Source: DATAPD01 sp036265385
GTDB lineage: Bacteria; Acidobacteriota; Terriglobia; Terriglobales; Acidobacteriaceae
DNA length: 64,000 nt
Reading direction: 5' to 3'
Assembly: GCA_036265385.1 (NCBI GenBank)
Contig: DATAPD010000042.1
Location: 62,001 to 126,000, forward strand
In this document: positions 58,275 to 64,000 of the stretch, one piece after another
Numbering within the stretch: the stretch's first letter is position 1
How the letters are laid out: each line of letters starts with the position of its first letter
Program-made: the position numbers and the translations under genes
Notes under the pieces: generated by a model
Database searches by the model: none
What the model was told of the DNA's origin: nothing
What the model saw: the letters and a program-made list of their open reading frames with translations, nothing else

Positions 58275-59882
58275 ATGACCAAGAACCTTACCTGGAAGCT
58301 CGTACTTATTGTCGCAACGCTGTTGTTTTTCCTGTTTGGCATATTTGGAGTGCCAAACAACTGGAGCGGCAAAGGACTCATCAGCGCTATCACGGATCGC
58401 ATTCACCTGGGCCTCGATCTTCGCGGCGGGACGCACCTAATTTTGCAAGTGAAGGTGAATGATGCGATCAGCGTAGATTCAGATGCGGCGATGGAGCGCC
58501 TGAAAGAGGCGCTTCGGACGGCTAAGATCAATTATGCGGACATCAGTAAGCCGGACCCCGCCAGCAACCCCGACCGGATCGTAATCAAAGGTGTGCCGCC
58601 AGAGTCGAGCGGGGATCTGCGTTCGATTGCCACGGACAGGCTTGCAGAATACGACCTCGCCTCAGGTCCGGAAAATACCTGGGTCATCACCATGAAACCG
58701 CAGCTGATGGCCTCATTGAAGAACCAGGCTGTCACTCAGGCGATCGAAACCATCCGGAATCGCATCGATCAGCTCGGAGTCAGCGAACCTGTCATTCAGG
58801 AACATGGCCTCGGGCAGTACCAGATCCTGGTTCAGCTTCCCGGCGTTGACGATCCGGCACGCGTAAAAGAAATCATGCAGTCCACCGCAATGCTGGAGAT
58901 CCGGCAGGTCTTCGGCGGTCCCTACAACAGTGAACAAGAGGCCATTCAGGGACAGCCCGGCGGTTCACTGCCCATGGATGCGATGTTGATGCAAGGTAAA
59001 CGTACACCGGATGGCCAGCAAACCTGGTATGTCGTTGCACGCACATCCGCGGTGACCGGACGAGATCTGCGAGATGCACGCCCTGGTCAGGATCGCAACG
59101 GCATGCCGGCCGTTAGTTTCAACCTCACGGGTGAGGGAGGCCGGAAGTTTTATACCTTTACATCGGCGCACGTAGGAGACAACCTCGGGGTGGTATTGGA
59201 TGGCCGGGTTCAAAGCGTGGCCAGAATCAACGATGCGATTCGTGACTCCGGCATCATCGAGGGCCGTTTCACGGAACAGGAAGTCAAAGATCAATCGATG
59301 GTGTTGCGTTCCGGCGCTTTACCAGCGGGGATCGCATATCTTGAAGAACGAACAGTAGGGCCATCACTTGGGGCCGATTCCATTCGATCAGGCGTGCGAG
59401 CCGCCGTCATCGGCATGGTGGCCGTGCTGATTTTCATGCTCGTCTATTATCGCGGCGCTGGCATTAATGCTGACGTAGCACTCATCCTGAATTTGATCAT
59501 TCTCTTGGGCTTTTTGGGATTCAGTGGCGCGACCTTAACACTGCCCGGCATAGCCGGAGTCATTCTGACCATCGGTATGGGTGTGGATTCGAATGTGCTG
59601 ATTTTCGAACGCATTCGGGAAGAGCTGCGCAACGGCAAGACGCCTGCCTCCGCCGTAGATCAGGGCTTTAGTCACGCCTGGATTACGATCGTCGACACGC
59701 ACGTCACTACGATCGTTTCGGCTTTCATCCTGTTCATTTTCGGTACCGGCCCGGTGCGCGGATTCGCCGTGACACTGACATTCGGTTTGTTAGCGAACCT
59801 GTTCACGGCAGTATTTGTGTCTCGAGTGGTTTTCGATTGGATATTGTCCCGCAAGCAGCGTGGTGAAGCATTGAGTATCTAG
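58275..59882 (+). CDS. secD: Protein translocase subunit SecD
   Basis: A 535-residue RND-type subunit that uses the proton gradient to pull proteins through the Sec channel. It begins with a transmembrane helix, then DLRGGTHLILQV (about residues 51-62), a large periplasmic P1 region with repeated motifs (DRIVIKGVPPESSG, QAIETIRNRIDQLGVSEPVIQ at about 156-176), and five C-terminal helices containing GMGVDSNVLIFERIREELRNG (about 436-456). Length is normal. It is 34 nt after yajC and 57 nt before secF, in one operon. Confidence 0.96.
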   Translation: MTKNLTWKLVLIVATLLFFLFGIFGVPNNWSGKGLISAITDRIHLGLDLRGGTHLILQVKVNDAISVDSDAAMERLKEALRTAKINYADISKPDPASNPDRIVIKGVPPESSGDLRSIATDRLAEYDLASGPENTWVITMKPQLMASLKNQAVTQAIETIRNRIDQLGVSEPVIQEHGLGQYQILVQLPGVDDPARVKEIMQSTAMLEIRQVFGGPYNSEQEAIQGQPGGSLPMDAMLMQGKRTPDGQQTWYVVARTSAVTGRDLRDARPGQDRNGMPAVSFNLTGEGGRKFYTFTSAHVGDNLGVVLDGRVQSVARINDAIRDSGIIEGRFTEQEVKDQSMVLRSGALPAGIAYLEERTVGPSLGADSIRSGVRAAVIGMVAVLIFMLVYYRGAGINADVALILNLIILLGFLGFSGATLTLPGIAGVILTIGMGVDSNVLIFERIREELRNGKTPASAVDQGFSHAWITIVDTHVTTIVSAFILFIFGTGPVRGFAVTLTFGLLANLFTAVFVSRVVFDWILSRKQRGEALSI

Positions 59883-59939
59883 ATTGCAAGCGTAAGATCT
59901 TTGATCTCGCTTGTAGCGTTGGAATAGGGGATTTATCGA

Positions 59940-61145
59940 GTGGAATTTTTTAAAGATGCAAACATCGATTTTCTGGGAAAGAAGTGGTATTTCCTCGCGT
60001 TTTCGCTGATTTTCAGCGTGGCGGGCGTTCTTTCCATGTTGTTCTGGCATGGAATCCCGTTAGGCGTGGATTTCCGCGGTGGAACGCTGGTTTATGTGAA
60101 GTTTTCGAAGGCGCCGGACACGAATGCCATTCGCGCCCAGCTAGACCGGGCGGGGCTGAAAGATTTTCGGATCCAGCAATATGGGCCGGCCGCGAACGAT
60201 GAAGTTCTGGTCGCTCTGGACGTCCGCAAGACTAGCGAACAAGCGCTTGATCAAGGGAAGGCGCAGATCATCAAGGCGCTCGAAACGAATGTTCCTCAAG
60301 GCAAAGTTGATTTGAATAATGCCAGCTCTTTGACAATCAGCAATTACTTGCTCGAGAAGGATCCGTTGCGCGCTGGAACGGAGGCGAATCAGCGATATGC
60401 GGCGATAACCCAGGCCATCGTTGGATACCGAGATAAAACGCGCGGCGGTGTGCTGAGTTCGCTTGATGAATTGAAGAGTGTGACCGATCCGGCGGTTGTG
60501 GCGAGTTTGAACGATGGTTTTTACCTTTCAGAGTTTGGAGTTCGAAACGTTGAGATTGTGGGTCCGCAGGTAGGAAAACAGCTCAGAAACCAGGCGCTTT
60601 GGGCCATTTTGTATTCCCTACTGGGAATGTTGGTGTACCTGTGGTTCCGATTCGAGTGGATCTATGGGTTGGCGGCGGTCGTTACTGTTTTCCACGACAC
60701 CTTGATCACCGTCGGGGCATTCTCTCTCGCCAACAAAGAAATCTCCCTGACAGTGATAGCCGCGATCTTGACCCTGGTGGGTTATTCGAACAACGATACG
60801 ATCGTCATTTTCGACCGAATTCGAGAAAACATTAAGTTGATGCGGCGAGAGAAGCTGGCGGACATCGTCAACCGTAGCATCAATCAAACGCTGAGCAGGA
60901 CAATTTTGACTGCCGGTTTAACGTTTTTGACCGTGTTGGCCCTCTATCTTTTTGGGGGAGAAGTGCTGCACGGATTTAGCTTCGCACTCGTAATCGGCAT
61001 CTTAATCGGGACTTATTCGTCCATAGCGATTGCGGCGCCCATCTTGGTGGCGTATCAGGAATGGCGAGCTGGCCGCGGCAAACGGCCCATTGCGATGCCC
61101 GTGGATACAGGGAAGCGGGTAGAAAAGGTCAAGGCGAAAGCCTAG
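59940..61145 (+). CDS. secF: Protein translocase subunit SecF
   Basis: A 401-residue partner of SecD with six transmembrane helices. It starts with GTG (59940) and carries VDFRGGTLVYV (about residues 43-53), a periplasmic domain longer than in E. coli, and the C-terminal helices with VGYSNNDTIVIFDRIRENIKLMRRE (about 280-304), the proton-relay region shared with SecD. The last gene of the sec cluster; tonB follows after a 250-nt gap. Confidence 0.95.
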   Translation: MEFFKDANIDFLGKKWYFLAFSLIFSVAGVLSMLFWHGIPLGVDFRGGTLVYVKFSKAPDTNAIRAQLDRAGLKDFRIQQYGPAANDEVLVALDVRKTSEQALDQGKAQIIKALETNVPQGKVDLNNASSLTISNYLLEKDPLRAGTEANQRYAAITQAIVGYRDKTRGGVLSSLDELKSVTDPAVVASLNDGFYLSEFGVRNVEIVGPQVGKQLRNQALWAILYSLLGMLVYLWFRFEWIYGLAAVVTVFHDTLITVGAFSLANKEISLTVIAAILTLVGYSNNDTIVIFDRIRENIKLMRREKLADIVNRSINQTLSRTILTAGLTFLTVLALYLFGGEVLHGFSFALVIGILIGTYSSIAIAAPILVAYQEWRAGRGKRPIAMPVDTGKRVEKVKAKA

Positions 61146-61395
61146 CTTTGTTAAAAAAACTCCCGATTCGGAGAAAGACAGTAGGCAGGGCCCAAAGTTT
61201 TTGCTACTCTCGGCGGCACGCTTTGGCCGACACTTATGCGGTGAGACCCTAAGCCGTCTGTTATGAAGTGCTTATTTCAATCTAGTTGGTTCGAACGAGT
61301 CGGAACGAGTGTTTCTGCCAATCGGCCCGCCTTCGGGAGCAAATCGTAGAAGGCTGGTGTCTAAGCAATCGTAGGGACTGTTGTAGGAGATGCCC
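61146..61395 (+). other. Gap between secF and tonB
   Basis: A 250-nt region with no gene. A promoter for the tonB operon is expected here, but no clear -35/-10 pair stands out to me. The 3' end carries the AGGAG ribosome binding site of tonB. Confidence 0.35.
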
Positions 61396-62139
61396 ATGTT
61401 CGAAGATAGCCTTATCGAGTCAGGTGGAAGGCTGAAGACGAAACGGGGAGCCACAACGCTCATTTCGTTTGTGCTCCAGGTACTGCTGGTCGGCGTTCTT
61501 ATTCTGATCCCACTCATTTACACTGAGGCGCTGCCGAAACAGCAATTGATGTCATTTCTGGTGGCACCACCACCCCCACCGCCGCCTCCGCCGCCGCCGG
61601 CTGCGGTGCCAATCAAGGTTGTGAAGCAGATCCAAAGCGACCTTAACAACGGTCAGCTGCGTACCCCAACCAAGATTCCTGAGAAAGTGCAGATGATCAA
61701 GGAGGAAGAAGCGCCTCCTCCAGCCATGGCGTCTGGAGGTGTGGTAGGCGGCGTACCGGGAGGAGTTCCTGGTGGTCAGATGGGTGGCGTGATCGGTGGA
61801 ATCATCAGTTCTACGCCAGTTGCCGTGCCGAAGGTTGCAACTCCACAGCGTGTGCGCGTGTCACAGGGCGTTTCGAACGGCTTGTTGATTCGAAAAGTTC
61901 AGCCTGCGTACCCGCCCCTTGCTCGGCAGGCGCGCATCCAAGGGCAAGTTCTGTTGCAGGCGCAGATCAGCAAAGATGGATCGATCGAGAACCTGCAGCT
62001 GATCAGTGGACATCCCATGCTCGCACCGGCGGCGATTGAAGCCGTGAAACAGTGGCGCTACAAACCATACATGTTGAACGGTGAACCCGTTGCGGTGGAC
62101 ACGCAAGTAGTCGTGAACTTCACGCTATCGGGCGGATAG
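61396..62139 (+). CDS. tonB: TonB-family energy transducer
   Basis: A 247-residue envelope protein that carries proton-motive force from ExbB/ExbD to outer-membrane receptors. A transmembrane helix (about residues 21-41) is followed by a stretch of ten prolines (about 55-66), a Gly/Val-rich linker, then the TonB C-terminal domain with IRKVQPAYPPLARQARIQGQVLLQAQISKDGSIENLQLISGHPMLAPAAIEAVKQWRYKPYMLNGEPV (about 172-236). The start is ATG 61396, since AGGAG lies 6 nt before it but directly abuts the ATG at 61390. The first gene of the tonB-exbB-exbD-exbD row. Confidence 0.93.
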   Translation: MFEDSLIESGGRLKTKRGATTLISFVLQVLLVGVLILIPLIYTEALPKQQLMSFLVAPPPPPPPPPPPAAVPIKVVKQIQSDLNNGQLRTPTKIPEKVQMIKEEEAPPPAMASGGVVGGVPGGVPGGQMGGVIGGIISSTPVAVPKVATPQRVRVSQGVSNGLLIRKVQPAYPPLARQARIQGQVLLQAQISKDGSIENLQLISGHPMLAPAAIEAVKQWRYKPYMLNGEPVAVDTQVVVNFTLSGG

Positions 62140-62158
62140 AACGCGAGTAGCAGGCCTG

Positions 62159-62184
62159 CCCGTCCCAACTTGAAATTGGGAGGG
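62159..62184 (+). other. Intercistronic hairpin tonB-exbB
   Basis: A 9-bp stem (62159-62161 with 62182-62184, 63-68 with 76-81 of the same hundred) interrupted by one bulged G, loop 7 nt, with no T tract. It lies 20 nt after tonB in the 210-nt gap to exbB. Confidence 0.5.
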
Positions 62185-62349
62185 CTGCAGATGCCGGCGT
62201 AAAGGTGCTTCTGGTTGTGCGCGAGTGAAGCTTGCGCTGAAGTTTGGATTTTTTGTGAGTCTCTACCGGCCCGATCCACGATAAGAGCCGGGTCTGTTAA
62301 TGAGCAATAAAGCAATTCCAGTCAAGTTCTGAGGAGGAGAAAGCAACTC

Positions 62350-63108
62350 ATGTTGGTAGCCAACCTAGCAGCAGTCGTAATGAGCCATATTCCCCTGGCC
62401 GCAACCTTGTTATTCCAGGAGCAGCCGGTGGGTTGGGACCCGATTTCGCTTTGGAAACAGATGGGCGTTCTAGCGAAAACCGTGGTCATTATTCTTTTCA
62501 TCATGTCGGGATGGTCGATCGGCGTAATGATTGATCGCTGGATGGCCTTCAGCGCAGCCCGCAAGCAGTCTCGTGCGTTTGCTCCTGCAGTAGCTGGTGC
62601 ACTTCGTGATGGCAAGATTGATGAAGCCATCAAGGTTGCGGAGCGCAACAAGAAGAGTCACCTGGCTAAAGTTGTTACTGCTGGCTTGATGGAGTTCAAA
62701 GCGCACCAGGACAGCCCGGGCGAGATCCCCGGCGAGACAATCGAAGCTTCCAAGCGTGCTCTTGAGCGCACCGAAGCCATCGTTCATGCCGAATTGAAGC
62801 GCGGCTTGGGCGGACTTGCAACGATCGGCTCGACCGCTCCGTTCGTCGGACTGTTCGGAACAGTGGTGGGCATTCTGAACGCGTTTAAAGGCATCTCGGA
62901 ACAGAAGGCCACTGGTCTGGGCGCGGTCGCCGGCGGTATCGCTGAAGCTCTGGTGACTACCGCTATCGGACTGTTCGTGGCGATTCCGGCCGTCATGATG
63001 TTCAACTACCTCACCGGGCGTGTCGAAGCGTTTGACGTCGAGATGGATAACTCCTCGAGCGAACTCATCGACTACTTCTTGAAGCGGCGAGGAATGCGTC
63101 GGTCGTAA
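62350..63108 (+). CDS. exbB: MotA/TolQ/ExbB proton channel protein
   Basis: A 252-residue inner-membrane proton channel component of the TonB or Tol motor. Three transmembrane helices (about residues 38-58, 165-185 and 205-228), the cytoplasmic middle region and the family motif GLGGLATIGSTAPFVGLFGTVVGILNAF (about 155-182) with VAGGIAEALVTTAIGLFVAIPAVM (about 198-221) are present. ExbB versus TolQ is chosen from the adjacent tonB. GGAGGAG lies upstream of the ATG. Confidence 0.93.
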   Translation: MLVANLAAVVMSHIPLAATLLFQEQPVGWDPISLWKQMGVLAKTVVIILFIMSGWSIGVMIDRWMAFSAARKQSRAFAPAVAGALRDGKIDEAIKVAERNKKSHLAKVVTAGLMEFKAHQDSPGEIPGETIEASKRALERTEAIVHAELKRGLGGLATIGSTAPFVGLFGTVVGILNAFKGISEQKATGLGAVAGGIAEALVTTAIGLFVAIPAVMMFNYLTGRVEAFDVEMDNSSSELIDYFLKRRGMRRS

Positions 63109-63145
63109 TTGCAGCATGTCTTTCGCACCCTCTGAGTTGCTGAGC

Positions 63146-63167
63146 GGCGCCGGCGAAAGCCGGCGCC
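63146..63167 (+). other. Intercistronic hairpin exbB-exbD with GAAA loop
   Basis: A 9-bp perfect GC stem (63146-63154 with 63159-63167) capped by a GAAA tetraloop, no T tract, 38 nt after exbB. It is a likely mRNA-stability or processing element. Confidence 0.6.
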
Positions 63168-63221
63168 ACTTCCTCAACCAAACCGCGACGGACAGGCGAC
63201 GCGAAACAGGAGACAGAATTC

Positions 63222-63683
63222 ATGGCAATCGCAAAACGGAACGAAGGAGCTAAGGTCAACTCCAACATCAACGTCACGCCGATGGTGGACGTGATGCTGG
63301 TGCTCCTGATCATTTTCATGGTCATCACGCCGATGCTGCAGAAAGGCGTAAGCGTCGACCTGGCGAAAGTAAACAATCCTGAGCAGATGCCGGACGCCGA
63401 TAAAGAAGACGCTTTGATCGTCGCAGTTATGCGGGACGGCAAGGTATTCTTCGGCAACGACCAGATCACGGTCGATCAATTGACGGGTAAAGTGAAAGAC
63501 AAATTGGCGAATCGCGTGGATAAGCGTGTATTCGTTCGCGCTGATGCGCGCGCCAAATTTGGATCCGTGGTCGAGGTGGTCGATAACGTACGGTCCGCTG
63601 GAGTGGATCAGTTGGGTCTGCTAACCGATCAACGTAAGACGAATACTCCGGCACCAGCGACCCCGCCAGCAGGCGGGCAGTAG
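63222..63683 (+). CDS. exbD: ExbD/TolR family protein
   Basis: A 153-residue partner of ExbB. The N-terminal INVTPMVDVMLVLLIIFMVITP (about residues 18-39) contains the transmembrane helix and the aspartate that takes part in proton flow. The periplasmic part (VRDGKVFFGNDQITVDQLTGKV, then VFVRADARAKFGSVVEVVDNVRSAGVDQLGLLT) is the usual ExbD fold. ACAGGAGACAG precedes the ATG. The next gene is a second, similar ExbD 12 nt later. Confidence 0.94.
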   Translation: MAIAKRNEGAKVNSNINVTPMVDVMLVLLIIFMVITPMLQKGVSVDLAKVNNPEQMPDADKEDALIVAVMRDGKVFFGNDQITVDQLTGKVKDKLANRVDKRVFVRADARAKFGSVVEVVDNVRSAGVDQLGLLTDQRKTNTPAPATPPAGGQ

Positions 63684-63695
63684 AGGAGATCGACA

Positions 63696-64000
63696 ATGGG
63701 AATGGCACTGGGCGGGGGCGGAGGTCAGAGCGCTGACATCAACGTAACCCCGCTAATCGACGTGTTGCTGGTTTTATTGATCATCTTCATGGTGATCACT
63801 CCGCTGACTCCAAAAGGCTTAGAGGCCCTGGTTCCGCAGCCGCCTCCGCCAAATCAGAAGCAGCCGCCACCGCAGGCAGATCGCACGATCGTAGTTCAGT
63901 TGATTGATCGCGGCCCCGGGCAAGCTCCGGGACTGAAGATCAACCAGGAAGATGCGACTTGGGACGCTCTGCAAGGTCGGTTGACGGATATCTTTAAGAC
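63696..64000 (+). CDS. exbD: Second ExbD/TolR family protein (cut by window end)
   Basis: At least 101 residues of an ExbD: MGMALGGGGGQSADINVTPL then the helix LIDVLLVLLIIFMVITPLTP and a Pro/Gln-rich segment (PQPPPPNQKQPPPQAD) before the periplasmic domain. GAGGAG lies 7 nt upstream of the ATG. Paired exbD genes behind exbB are usual in this group, where the two ExbDs may form a heterodimer. The 3' end is outside the window. Confidence 0.92.
   Translation, partial: MGMALGGGGGQSADINVTPLIDVLLVLLIIFMVITPLTPKGLEALVPQPPPPNQKQPPPQADRTIVVQLIDRGPGQAPGLKINQEDATWDALQGRLTDIFK

Overview
The window is a gene-dense bacterial chromosome segment of fairly high GC. I see no phage, insertion sequence, plasmid or CRISPR signal. 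The best guess for the host is an Acidobacteriota soil bacterium (Terriglobia / 'Koribacter'-like). This is inferred from the order tgt-yajC-secD-secF-tonB-exbB-exbD-exbD, several secreted proteins of types common in that phylum (DUF2911, IPT, S9 peptidase), and LPS genes (kdsB) that imply a Gram-negative envelope. It has not been confirmed by any search.

Layout. 1-10.2 kb: HU, ribosomal protein L31, an isoprenylcysteine methyltransferase-like protein, an MscL-like channel, DusB, an MBL hydrolase, a DPP-IV-like S9 peptidase, two secreted or membrane unknowns and a NapH/NosR-like polyferredoxin membrane protein with a CRP/FNR-type site upstream. 10.3-16.1 kb: AI-2E transporter, a degenerate receiver protein, dihaem cytochrome c, SnoaL-like protein, TlpA-like thioredoxin, cold-shock protein, STAS protein and a peroxiredoxin whose catalytic cysteine codon is TGA, so a probable selenoprotein. 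16.1-24 kb: class V aminotransferase, MnmG with an unusual insertion, GNAT, class A beta-lactamase-like hydrolase, a KbaZ/GatZ-type aldolase subunit and a rhodanese. 24.1-31.8 kb: a chromate-resistance type operon (chrB, peptidase E, ornithine cyclodeaminase family, DUF1259, chrA) followed by CapA-like and DUF2911 secreted proteins. 31.8-43.2 kb: tRNA with anticodon CAU, a 55-residue Flp pilin, kdsB, M48 protease, the phosphohexomutase / manC / manA sugar-nucleotide set, aspartate aminotransferase, coaD, recA, a 28-residue KdpF-like membrane peptide downstream of a perfect CRP-type palindrome, and a double-domain ThyX. 43.3-56.5 kb: mixed housekeeping and unknown genes (DUF2071, CPA2 antiporter, FabG, GNAT, dienelactone hydrolase, XRE regulator, HDAC-like, AsmA-like, CADD-like, IPT protein, hotdog thioesterase, PEP-mutase-like, YfcE-like). 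56.5-64 kb: tgt, yajC, secD, secF, then tonB, exbB, exbD and a second exbD cut by the window end. These build the Sec export motor and the energiser for TonB-dependent outer-membrane transport.

The points most worth attention are: (1) the TGA-containing peroxiredoxin, where TGA falls exactly on the last position of the PxxxTxxC active-site motif; (2) a family of degenerate tandem repeats of different sequence but the same 7-bp period at about nine loci, one of them inside mnmG in frame and one forming the C-terminus of DusB; (3) a three-way-junction RNA-like structure with a UUCG loop between dusB and the MBL gene; (4) the orphan KdpF-like micro-gene with a CRP-type site.
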